Shown: in pieces, positions 10,901-18,677 of the stretch
How positions within the stretch are numbered: the stretch's first letter is position 1
Layout of the letters: every line of letters starts with the position of its first letter
Assembly (NCBI RefSeq): GCF_016907335.1
Contig: NZ_JAFBBT010000001.1
Coordinates: 1,550,001-1,614,000, forward strand
Origin: Curtobacterium herbarum
GTDB lineage: Bacteria; Actinomycetota; Actinomycetes; Actinomycetales; Microbacteriaceae
Length of the DNA stretch: 64,000 nt
Reading direction: 5' to 3'
Notes under the pieces: generated by a model
Told to the model about the DNA's origin: nothing
Seen by the model: only the letters and a program-made list of their open reading frames with translations
The model's database searches: none
Made by a program: the position numbers and the translations under genes

Positions 10901-13867
10901 CTCACCGTCACCGCGGTCGAGCCCACCGCCTCGGCCGTCCGGGCGCGGATCGTCGGCGGCCAGACCGTCCAGGTGACGCCCCCGCCGTCCGCGCGTGGTG
11001 GCGACTTCGCGGTGGCGTACACCGTGGCCGACGAGCAGGGCGCCACGAGCACCGCGTTCGTCACCGTGACGGTCGACGAGGACGCCCTCCCGCTGCGCCC
11101 CGAGGTCGACGACACCGTGCTCGACCTGCAGGACGTCATCGGGCGGCAGAGCGTCACCGTCGACGTCCTCCGCAACGTGTTCTTCGCCGAGGGCACCGAC
11201 GCGGACCTCCGCGTCGGCGTCCTGGACGGCTACGGCGACGCCGCGTCCGTCACGGGTGACGACCGCCTGACGATCCGGGTGTCCGACACCTCGCAGGTGG
11301 TCCCGTTCTCGGTCACCCGACGCGACCACCCGGACGTGGTCTCGTACGGCTTCGTGCACGTCCCCGGCGCCGATGACGCCCTCCCGCAGCTCGACCGCTC
11401 CGCACCCGCGATCTCGGTCCGGAGCGAGTCCACGGTCCGGATCCCGCTGTCCCGGTACGTGGTGACGGCGAACGGCAGGACCGCGACCGTCACCGATCCG
11501 GGGGCCGTGAAGGCGACGCACGCCGACGGCGGTTCCCTGGTGGTCGACGACTCGACCCTGCAGTTCACCTCGTCGCAGCTCTACTTCGGCAGGGCGTCGA
11601 TCTCGTTCGAGGTGACCGACGGTTCGGCGGCGAACGGCGGCGCCGGACGCGTCGCGACCCTCGTGCTGCCGATCACGGTCACGCCGCGGTCGAACCAACC
11701 GCCGTCGCTCACCGGCACGACGATCGAGATGGAGCCCGGTGACCAGCGCGTGCTGGACCTCACGAAGCTGACCGACTACCCGTACCCGGCGGACCTCCCC
11801 GAGCTCCGGTGGTCGGTGCTCGAGCCGCCGAGGAACGGCACGACGGCGACGATCTCCGGGCGGCGCCTGACCGTGGCGGTCGACGACTCGACGTCGCCGG
11901 GGCAACGGTCCACGATCGACGTCGGTGTCGCGGACGCGACCAACCAGGGGCGGGCGGGGCGCATCACGGTGGAGGTCGTCGCCTCGACCCGGCCGCTGGT
12001 GCAGCCCGGCCCGGACAGTGCCGTGGTGCGGCGCGGCACCTCGACGACGATCGACGTGCTGTCCAACGACGCTCAGACGAACCCCTTCCCGGGCCGGCCG
12101 TTGCGGGTCGTCGACATCCGCGGCCTCGCGGGCGGCATCCCGGCCGGCGTCACCGTCACCCCGAGCGCCGACCGCTCACGCCTCCGGGTGAGCGTCGCGG
12201 CGGACGCGAAGCCCGTCGACACCCACCTGCAGTACCGGGTCGCCGACGCGACGGGGGACGCCGATCGATCCGTGTGGGGCGACGTGACGGTCTCCGTCCA
12301 GGACGTCCCGGACGCTCCCGGCGCCCCGACGCGGACCGGTACCGAGGCCGGCGGGCAGATCACGCTGAGCTGGTCCACCCCGCGGGCGAACAACGCCCCG
12401 ATCACCGGGTACCGCGTCACGGGGACCGGCGGGGTCGCGAAGGACTGCGGTACCGCGACCGTCTGCACGGTCACCGGTCTCGACCCGACGGCGTCCTACC
12501 GGTTCAGCGTCCTGGCCGAGAACGCCCTCGGCAGTTCGCAGCCGTCGCCGCAGTCCGCCACGATGAGCGCCGACTTCGTCCCCGCGGCACCGACCGGGCT
12601 CTCCGTCGGGCCGGACCGGACGAACCCCGGACAGCTCGACGTCTCGTGGGACGCCGTCCCCCGGCCCGCGACGGGCAGCGCCGTCGACGACCACGTCGTG
12701 ACGATCGCCGGCCCGGGCCTCACCGCCACCAAGCGGACCGGCACGGCGACGTCGACGTCGTTCAGCGGCGCGACGAGCGGTGCGGTCTACGTCGTGACCG
12801 TCTCCCCGCGGAACGACGCTGCGCGGGACGGCACGGTGGTGCAGTGGAACAGCGCGTCGGCGTCCGGCACCGCGGTCGGGACCCCGGGAGCCCCGCAGGA
12901 CGTCCGGGCCGTCACCGGGGACCAGCCGGACGACCAGGGCAAGTCGACGGTGACGATCACCTGGGGCCCCGCGGACGCTGCCGGGGGATCCGGCCCGACG
13001 TACCGGGTGTACCGGATCGCCGCCGGCACCAGTCCGAGCTGCGCCGCGCTGTCGGACCGGACGTCGCTCGGTGCGCAGTCCGGCACGACCGACTCCGGAG
13101 TCGGCGGCGGTGGCATCCGCTACGCGGTCGTGGCCGACAACGGCCTGTTCTGCACCGTCGCCTACACCGACGCGGTCGCCTACGAGACACCCGGTGGCAC
13201 CGCAGCACCGGCTGTCGCGATCGTCCCCGGGGCGACCGCCACGCAGGCCGACCTCCGGGTCACCGCCCCGAGTGCGGCCGTCGACCACTACCGCCTGCAG
13301 ACCGGTGCGTCGGTCGTCTCGCTGCAGCCCGGCCAGGCGTGGACCGGGGTGCCCGGCACCGGCGCCCGGAACGCCGCAGCCACCGTCACCCTGCAGGCGT
13401 GCGGGGCTCCGGGTGACGCCTTCTGCACGGGCAAGGGCGACTCCTGGTCGTCGACCGGCGTCGCGTTCGACACGTCCAGCACGGTGACCGGCGCGCAGGC
13501 GGGCGAGCAGATCGCCGTCGGCGGTCCCACCGTCGGGAACGGGGTCAGCGTCACGTCGTACACGGCGCGGTGGTACAGCGACGCCGACGGCACCGCCGCG
13601 ATCGCGCCGCAGGACGCCGACACCTGGCTGCCCGGCGGTACCGCCCCCACGGCACCGGTCGGCGCGCGGTCGGTCCGGATCCTCGTCGCCGTCCAGCTGG
13701 ACGCCGACCCGAGCCTCGCCGCGACGACCGGGAGGTCCGCACCGCTGTCCGACGTCCTGGCACCCGACCCACCGGTGCAGCCGCCGGCCGACCCGCCCGC
13801 CGACACCTCCCGCACCGCCAGCACCCACGACGCCGTCACCACCACCGAAGGAACGACCCCCGCATGA
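7922..13867 (+). CDS. Giant single-pass protein with Ig-like and fibronectin type III repeats
   Basis: 1,981 residues starting at GTG 7922, which overlaps the kinase stop. Residues about 12-33 are one membrane helix; the rest should lie outside. Residues about 35-370 hold short repeats such as GDTAVIGNADTGGLW and GDHVAVLDRTDGLL, suggestive of a beta-propeller. From about 385 to 1460 come roughly eight Ig-like/cadherin-like modules marked by VLLNDHDPNGDPL, VLANDTQPEGG, VLQNDSDPEGG and VLSNDAQ motifs. From about 1465 come three to four Fn3-like modules (ITLSWSTPRANNAPITGYRV, LDVSWDAVP). There is no LPXTG or second membrane helix. The role is unknown; an adhesin or cell-wall-spanning scaffold sensed or modified by the kinase is an inference. 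It overlaps moxR by 4 nt. Confidence 0.92.
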   Translation: MIRRLLGARRSATVTTLVAVVVGAVVAGTALVSSGYHAQRVDLGDGTVWVPSAQYGAVGRANPQVLELNTAVVTSSDTTSVLQQGSTVYSVDQTKGTLARVDVADATLGDAVTLPTGSPTVLFAGDTAVIGNADTGGLWSTPAGALDEFDASTDPQLTLGADAVFDASADHVAVYSPRTGTASLVALGTTPTVERKWSVRMDRTHDFQVATVGDHVAVLDRTDGLLSVDGRTVDLGARVGAAPALQQSASTGDDVTVAGTAGLVRVSASGAVRQSGLTVSGRAARPWTDDGCTFGAWSGGQAVDTCDGRAVQDLDRVPGGAALQVVHNGRTVVANDPETGRSWAIGRSGQLIDNWAQLVDQQDDQQQERASDDDPEIEKEQAPPVAVDDDLGARPGRTTTLPVLLNDHDPNGDPLVVSDVGDVDESVARVAIVTDGQQIQITLPAAATGVVSFRYTITDGNGGSDTAAVRVSVRPESENDPPRQVRDTRADVVRGGHVSTNVLGDWIDPDGDPVYLESAAPSEGDHTTTTPDGLLDYRNDSGRTGDRVQQITVSDGRDAGRGSVTVAVAAQGDVPLRAEGFPVSGYADKPFTVEPLTHVRGGNGAVTLTSVSSAPGLTVTPSYDSGTVRVAARAPGDWQLEYTVSDGTKTASGVVRISVLAPPDASAAPVTTPKTVFVTTLSSKDTDVTATDFDPAGGVLLVTGLDGPPAGSGVQADVVDQHIVRVSLTAPLEGPVSFGYTVSNGLASSTGTITVVEIPEPDRIQPPVAQPDTATVRVGAVTDIDVLANDTQPEGGAISLLPDLVQDVPRGGGLLFVSGDHLRYLAPTTPGTYTAAYRVAGPDGQTADATVSVSVRDRDRATNGAPVPQTVTARVVAGQSVRVSVPLTGIDPDGDSVQLVGVASNPEKGSVTDVGADSMTYDAGDYSAGTDEFTYTVVDALGARATGTVRVGIAPRADQAGRPVAEADRVTIRPGGSVSVRVLQNDSDPEGGRLTVTAVEPTASAVRARIVGGQTVQVTPPPSARGGDFAVAYTVADEQGATSTAFVTVTVDEDALPLRPEVDDTVLDLQDVIGRQSVTVDVLRNVFFAEGTDADLRVGVLDGYGDAASVTGDDRLTIRVSDTSQVVPFSVTRRDHPDVVSYGFVHVPGADDALPQLDRSAPAISVRSESTVRIPLSRYVVTANGRTATVTDPGAVKATHADGGSLVVDDSTLQFTSSQLYFGRASISFEVTDGSAANGGAGRVATLVLPITVTPRSNQPPSLTGTTIEMEPGDQRVLDLTKLTDYPYPADLPELRWSVLEPPRNGTTATISGRRLTVAVDDSTSPGQRSTIDVGVADATNQGRAGRITVEVVASTRPLVQPGPDSAVVRRGTSTTIDVLSNDAQTNPFPGRPLRVVDIRGLAGGIPAGVTVTPSADRSRLRVSVAADAKPVDTHLQYRVADATGDADRSVWGDVTVSVQDVPDAPGAPTRTGTEAGGQITLSWSTPRANNAPITGYRVTGTGGVAKDCGTATVCTVTGLDPTASYRFSVLAENALGSSQPSPQSATMSADFVPAAPTGLSVGPDRTNPGQLDVSWDAVPRPATGSAVDDHVVTIAGPGLTATKRTGTATSTSFSGATSGAVYVVTVSPRNDAARDGTVVQWNSASASGTAVGTPGAPQDVRAVTGDQPDDQGKSTVTITWGPADAAGGSGPTYRVYRIAAGTSPSCAALSDRTSLGAQSGTTDSGVGGGGIRYAVVADNGLFCTVAYTDAVAYETPGGTAAPAVAIVPGATATQADLRVTAPSAAVDHYRLQTGASVVSLQPGQAWTGVPGTGARNAAATVTLQACGAPGDAFCTGKGDSWSSTGVAFDTSSTVTGAQAGEQIAVGGPTVGNGVSVTSYTARWYSDADGTAAIAPQDADTWLPGGTAPTAPVGARSVRILVAVQLDADPSLAATTGRSAPLSDVLAPDPPVQPPADPPADTSRTASTHDAVTTTEGTTPA

Positions 13868-14835
13868 GCATGACCCCGGAGCAGGCCACCTGGTTCGCCG
13901 ACGTCGCCGGCCGCATCGTGACCAACGTCGAGCAGGTGCTCCTCGGGAAGACGTTCGTGATCCGCCTCGCCGTCACCGCGATGCTCAGCGAAGGGCACCT
14001 GCTGCTCGAGGACGTCCCCGGCACCGGCAAGACCAGCCTGGCGCGCGCCCTCGCCCAGAGCGTGCAGGGCTCGACGAGCCGGATCCAGTTCACCCCGGAC
14101 CTGCTGCCCGGCGACATCACCGGCATCAGCGTGTACGACCAGCGTGCGCAGGAGTTCGAGTTCCACCGCGGTCCGGTGTTCGCCAACATCGTCCTGGCCG
14201 ACGAGATCAACCGCGCGAGCCCGAAGACCCAGTCCGCGCTGCTCGAGGCGATGGAGGAGTCGGCCGTGACCGTCGACGGCGTCACCCACCGGTTGGCGCA
14301 GCCGTTCATGGTGGTCGCCACGCAGAACCCGATCGAACAGGCCGGGACGTACCGTCTGCCCGAGGCGCAGCTCGACCGCTTCCTCATGAAGACCTCGATC
14401 GGCTACCCGGACCACGCGGCGACGGTGCGGATCCTCGCGACCTCCGCCGCTCCGTCCGCCGCCGTCCCCGTCGCGAGCGTCGTCCCCGCCGCGACCGTCA
14501 CCGAGATGGCCGCACTCGCCCGCACCGTGCACGTCGACCCCGTGATCGCCGACTACGTCGCGCGTCTCGTGGACGGCACCCGTGCCGCGGACGAGGTCCG
14601 GCTCGGTGTCAGCGTCCGCGGCGCGATGGGTCTGATGCGCGCCAGCCGCGTGCTCGCGGCCGTCAGCGGACGGCACTACGTCACGCCGGACGACGTGAAG
14701 GCCCTGGCAGAGCCGGTCCTCGCACACCGCATGGTGCTCGATCCGGAGGCCGAGTTCGACGGCGTCACCACGTCGAGCGTGGTCGCCCAGCTGCTCGTCG
14801 AGACGCCACCGCCGGCCGACCGGGTCCCGCGGTGA
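13864..14835 (+). CDS. MoxR-family AAA+ ATPase
   Basis: 323 residues, cytosolic. Walker A is EDVPGTGKTSLARAL, Walker B is VLADEINRASPKTQSALLEA, and the sensor region is VVATQNPIEQAGTYRLPEAQ; the C-terminal lid domain is complete. MoxR ATPases work as chaperones, usually for proteins encoded beside them, most often with a DUF58 partner as here. The ATG at 13864 overlaps the upstream stop (ATGA) and the DUF58 GTG overlaps its own stop, so the unit is tightly coupled. The frame is open upstream but that stretch is inside the giant gene. Confidence 0.95.
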   Translation: MSMTPEQATWFADVAGRIVTNVEQVLLGKTFVIRLAVTAMLSEGHLLLEDVPGTGKTSLARALAQSVQGSTSRIQFTPDLLPGDITGISVYDQRAQEFEFHRGPVFANIVLADEINRASPKTQSALLEAMEESAVTVDGVTHRLAQPFMVVATQNPIEQAGTYRLPEAQLDRFLMKTSIGYPDHAATVRILATSAAPSAAVPVASVVPAATVTEMAALARTVHVDPVIADYVARLVDGTRAADEVRLGVSVRGAMGLMRASRVLAAVSGRHYVTPDDVKALAEPVLAHRMVLDPEAEFDGVTTSSVVAQLLVETPPPADRVPR

Positions 14836-16241
14836 CGGACCGCCGTCCCGCCGACACCCGTTCCCGGCGTCCCGTCGCGACGCGGTCGCGTCGCGCGTCC
14901 GCACCGGAGCGCACCGGGACGGTCGCCGGCCTCACCAACGTCCGGACCCGGCTCGTCGGTGACCGCGAGGACGTCGCCGCCGACGCGGTGGTCGGCGTGG
15001 TCCGTGCCTGGCGATCGATCGGGAGGCTCGCCAGCCGTGCCCGGGACGAGGTCGCGTCCGTCGTGACGAGCCTCGGTTGGACCGCCGTCGTCCTGACGGT
15101 CGTCGCGTTCGTCGCGGGGTACCGCTTCGGACTGCGGGAGGTCGTCGTCGTCGGGTGGGCGGGAGCGGTCCTCGTCGTGGTGGCGGCGGTCGCGCTCCTC
15201 GGCCGGTCCCGGCTCCGCATCCGGATGTCCCCGCCGCAGCACCGGGTGGTGGTCGGTGACGAGGCGGGCGTGACCATCACCGCGGAGAACCCCACGCGCC
15301 TCCCGACCGTCCCGACGACGGTGGAGGTGCCGGTAGGCACCGGACTCGTGGACGTGACGATCCCCGCACTGGCGCCCCGGAGCACGTCGGAACAGCACGT
15401 CGCCGTGCCGACCGTCCGCCGCGGTGTCCTCGACGTCGGACCAGTGACGGGCGTCCGTGCCGACCCCGTCGGCCTGGTCCGCCGGGAGGTCGTGTGGACC
15501 GCGCGCGAGCAGGTCATCGTGCACCCGCGGACGATCGCGATCCCGTCGACGAGCACCGGGCTGGTCCGGGACCTCGAGGGGCAGGCGACCACCGACCTCT
15601 CACCGGCCGACATCGCCTTCCACGCGATCCGCGAGTACATGCCGGGCGACGACCCGCGCACCATCCACTGGCGGTCGACGGCGAAGACCGGCGCGTTCAT
15701 GGTGCGGCAGTTCGAGGACACCCGGCGTTCGCACCTGGTCGTCGCGCTCGGGATCGCCCGCGCCGAGTTCGCCGACGACGACGAGTTCGAGCTGGCGGTC
15801 AGCGTCGCCGCGTCGCTCGGTGCTCGCGCGGTCCGCGACGGTCGCGAGGTCACGGTCGTGGTGTCGGAGCGGACGCCCGAGTTCGCGAAGCGCGCCGTCC
15901 GCGCCGTGCACCCGATGCCGACCGTCACGCCGACCCGGTTGCTCGACGCCTTCGCCCGGGTCGGGCTTGCCGACGCCTGCCTACCGGTCGCCGAGGTCGC
16001 GCGCATCGTCGGGCGGGACACCCCCGGGATCTCCGTCGCGTTCCTGGTCGTCGGTTCGTCCGTCACGGTGCCGGCCCTGCGTCTCGCGGCCTCCCGGTTC
16101 CCGGTCGGGGTCGCGGTCGTCGCGGTCGTCTGCGAACCGGAGGCCGTACCCCGGTCCGTCCGGGTCGGCGGGCTGACGGTCATGACGGTGGGGTACCTCG
16201 AGGACCTCCGGCACGCCCTGCAGCGGTCGGTCACGGCATGA
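14832..16241 (+). CDS. DUF58 domain-containing membrane protein
   Basis: 469 residues. An Arg-rich N-terminus is followed by two membrane helices (about residues 75-120). The cytosolic part contains the DUF58 hallmark REYMPGDDPRTIHWRSTAK and then a vWA-like fold. DUF58 proteins are thought to be clients or partners of MoxR ATPases; no enzymatic activity is established. GTG start overlapping the moxR stop by 4 nt, and its own stop overlaps the following ATG by 4 nt. Confidence 0.93.
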   Translation: MTDRRPADTRSRRPVATRSRRASAPERTGTVAGLTNVRTRLVGDREDVAADAVVGVVRAWRSIGRLASRARDEVASVVTSLGWTAVVLTVVAFVAGYRFGLREVVVVGWAGAVLVVVAAVALLGRSRLRIRMSPPQHRVVVGDEAGVTITAENPTRLPTVPTTVEVPVGTGLVDVTIPALAPRSTSEQHVAVPTVRRGVLDVGPVTGVRADPVGLVRREVVWTAREQVIVHPRTIAIPSTSTGLVRDLEGQATTDLSPADIAFHAIREYMPGDDPRTIHWRSTAKTGAFMVRQFEDTRRSHLVVALGIARAEFADDDEFELAVSVAASLGARAVRDGREVTVVVSERTPEFAKRAVRAVHPMPTVTPTRLLDAFARVGLADACLPVAEVARIVGRDTPGISVAFLVVGSSVTVPALRLAASRFPVGVAVVAVVCEPEAVPRSVRVGGLTVMTVGYLEDLRHALQRSVTA

Positions 16242-18607
16242 GCGTCGACGAGCGCCGGGTCGCGCCTCGGTCGGCACCGCCCGCCGGGCCACGGTCGGGA
16301 GCGCGGGCGGCACGACGTCACCGGGTGTCGCCGCTGCGTCTCGTCGTCGCCACGCTCGCCGTCTGGCTCCTCGTGGCGCTCGCGAGCGTGGCGTGGTGGC
16401 CGATCCACCGCGATGCCGCCATGGTGACCGCGGGGGCGACCGCGGTGGTCGTCGGCTCGGTGGTGGCGCTCCTGGGCGCCGGGTTGCGCCTCCCGGCCGC
16501 GGTCGTGTCGATCGCGACGGTCGTTGGCTTCGTGGTCACGGGCGTCCCCGCCGCCGTGCCGGGCGCGGCGGACGGCCCGCTGCCGACGGTGCCCGGACTG
16601 GTCGACCTCGTCGGCGGCGTCGCGCTGGGGTGGCGGCAGCTCCTGACCATCAGCCTGCCGGTCGGGTCGTACGAGGCGCTGCTCGTGCCGTACTTCGTGT
16701 CGGTGCTCCTCGTGACGGTCGTCGGCGTGAGCGTCGCGACCCGCGCCTCCCGTCCGGAGCTCGCCAGCCTGCCCGCGCTGGCGCTCTTCGTGACCGGGAC
16801 CGTCTTCGGTCCGACGCGGCTGGAGACGTCGGTGTGGCTCGGGGTCCTGCTCGCCGGGGTCGCGCTCGTGTGGGCGCTGACCGCCCGGCACCTGCGTCGT
16901 GCGGCGACGGTCGCGGCGACCACCGGCACCCGCGTGCCGATCGTGCGGGCCGTGGTCCGGCCGGCGCTGGTCGGCACGGCGACGATCGCGGCGGCGGCGG
17001 TCGTGGCCACCGGACTCGGGCTCGTCGCGCCCCCGTCCGGTGCCCGCACGGTCGCGCGCTCCGACGTCGTGAAGCCGTTCGACCCGCGCGACCAGGTCAG
17101 CCCGCTGAGCGGGTTCCGCGGCTACGAGGAGTCCGGTCGGGCCGATCAACCACAGCTCACCGTCGCCGGACTGCCGGCCGGTGGGTTCGTCCGGATCGCG
17201 ACCCTCGACACCTACGACGGTGTCGTCTACCGCGTGGGCGGCCCGGACGGCGCATCGGCATCCGGGTCGTTCGAGCGCGTCCCGACCGCGGTCGACACCC
17301 GCGACGTCCGGGGGACCACCGTCCGCGTCGCGGTGACCGTCGACGGCTACCGGGGCGTCTGGTTGCCCACGGTCGGCGACCTGACCTCGGTCGCGTTCCG
17401 TGGCCCGGACGCCGATCGTGAGCGGACCGCGTTCTTCCTCAACCGGTCGACCGGCACCGCCGCCCTCGTCGACGGGGTGACCGACCGGACGCGGTACACG
17501 CTCTCCGCGGTGGTCCCCGACCAGCCCACCGAGGACGAGCTGGCGGACGCCCGACCGGGCGACGCCGTGGTGCCGACGCCACGGGCCGTCCCCGCTGCCG
17601 TGCAGGACGCCGTCCGTGCCGACACCGACGCGGACACCAGCGACGGCGCGCAGTTGCTCGCCGCCCTGCGGGCACTGCAGCGCAACGGGTACGTCAGCCA
17701 CGGTGTCGGTGACGACCGTCCGAGCCGGAGCGGCCACGGCGCGGACCGGATCACGCAGCTCCTCACCGCTGTCCCGATGGTGGGGGACCAGGAGCAGTAC
17801 GCCGTCGCCGCCGCCCTGATGGCCCGGGAGATCGGCTTCCCCGCACGGGTCGTCATGGGGTTCACACCCGGCGGCGACGCGGGGACGCAGGACGCCGACA
17901 GCGGGACGTCGGGCGGACGGACCACCTTCCGTGGCTCGGACGTCACGGCCCGGATCGAGGTCGACACGGCGCAGTGGGGGTGGGTCCTGCTCGACCCGAA
18001 CCCGGTCGTCCGGGAGATCCCGGACGAGTCCGACCAGACGCCGCAACCGGTGACGCGGCCGGAGACCGTGGTGCCGCCGCCCCCGGCGCAGCAGCTCGAC
18101 CAGGACCAGCAGACACCGCCGCAGGCCGACCGGGACACCCCGCCGAAGCAGCAACTGTGGCTGCAGGTCCTGCTCGCGGTGCTGCCGTGGGCGCTCGGGG
18201 TCCTCGGGCTGCTGGCGCTCGTGCTGCTCCCCATCGCCACCGTCGTGCTGGCGAAGCGTCTGCGGCGCCGACGGCGGAGACGGGCACCGGAGGCGCGGAC
18301 CCGCGTGGTCGGCGCGTGGGACGAGTACCGGGACGCACTGCTCGACGGCGGACACGACGTCGACCGGTCGGCGACCCGTCGGGAGGTCGGCGCAGCCGCT
18401 CCCGACGACGCCGGTGCCGCGATCGCCGCCGACGCCGACGCGGCCGTCTTCGGCCCGGACGACGTCGACGACGTCGCGGCCGACCGGACCTGGGCGGCGG
18501 TGGACGCAGCCGTCGCCGCACTGCGCGCCGGACGAGACCGACGCGCACGGTTCCGCGCGGCGACCTCGTTGCGGTCGTTCCGGAGCGGCGGGCGGAGTCT
18601 GCTCTGA
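16238..18607 (+). CDS. TgpA-like transglutaminase-fold membrane protein, catalytic residues lost
   Basis: 789 residues. About six N-terminal membrane helices (residues 30-270), a large outer domain with a transglutaminase-like core (about 500-590), a Pro/Gln-rich linker, one more helix (about 645-675) and an acidic cytosolic tail. Family members carry GxCEQF for the nucleophilic Cys and DxHAW for the catalytic His. Here the first reads GDQEQY (Gln518 in the Cys position) and the second reads DVTARIEV (Thr570 for His, Arg for Trp); the following Asp in LLDPNP is kept. The fold appears intact but it should be inactive. ATG overlaps the DUF58 stop. Confidence 0.9.
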   Translation: MSVDERRVAPRSAPPAGPRSGARAARRHRVSPLRLVVATLAVWLLVALASVAWWPIHRDAAMVTAGATAVVVGSVVALLGAGLRLPAAVVSIATVVGFVVTGVPAAVPGAADGPLPTVPGLVDLVGGVALGWRQLLTISLPVGSYEALLVPYFVSVLLVTVVGVSVATRASRPELASLPALALFVTGTVFGPTRLETSVWLGVLLAGVALVWALTARHLRRAATVAATTGTRVPIVRAVVRPALVGTATIAAAAVVATGLGLVAPPSGARTVARSDVVKPFDPRDQVSPLSGFRGYEESGRADQPQLTVAGLPAGGFVRIATLDTYDGVVYRVGGPDGASASGSFERVPTAVDTRDVRGTTVRVAVTVDGYRGVWLPTVGDLTSVAFRGPDADRERTAFFLNRSTGTAALVDGVTDRTRYTLSAVVPDQPTEDELADARPGDAVVPTPRAVPAAVQDAVRADTDADTSDGAQLLAALRALQRNGYVSHGVGDDRPSRSGHGADRITQLLTAVPMVGDQEQYAVAAALMAREIGFPARVVMGFTPGGDAGTQDADSGTSGGRTTFRGSDVTARIEVDTAQWGWVLLDPNPVVREIPDESDQTPQPVTRPETVVPPPPAQQLDQDQQTPPQADRDTPPKQQLWLQVLLAVLPWALGVLGLLALVLLPIATVVLAKRLRRRRRRRAPEARTRVVGAWDEYRDALLDGGHDVDRSATRREVGAAAPDDAGAAIAADADAAVFGPDDVDDVAADRTWAAVDAAVAALRAGRDRRARFRAATSLRSFRSGGRSLL

Positions 18608-18618
18608 TCGGCGGTGAC

Positions 18619-18624
18619 TACGAT
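18619..18624 (+). promoter_or_regulatory. Putative -10 box before the zinc-ribbon/FHA gene
   Basis: TACGAT in the 70-nt gap after the transglutaminase-fold gene, 53 nt before the GTG at 18678. It suggests this gene can be transcribed apart from the long unit. Confidence 0.4.
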
Positions 18625-18677
18625 GTCCCGAGGCCGGAGGCACCTCGCGGACGGCCGGACGAGGACAGAGGCACCCT

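Noticed and set aside
7790..11905. Very long minus-strand open frame opposite the giant Ig-like gene
   Set aside because: The protein is Arg/Gly/Asp/Val-rich without recognisable domains, which is the expected antisense of GC-rich codons. The plus strand codes clear repeats.
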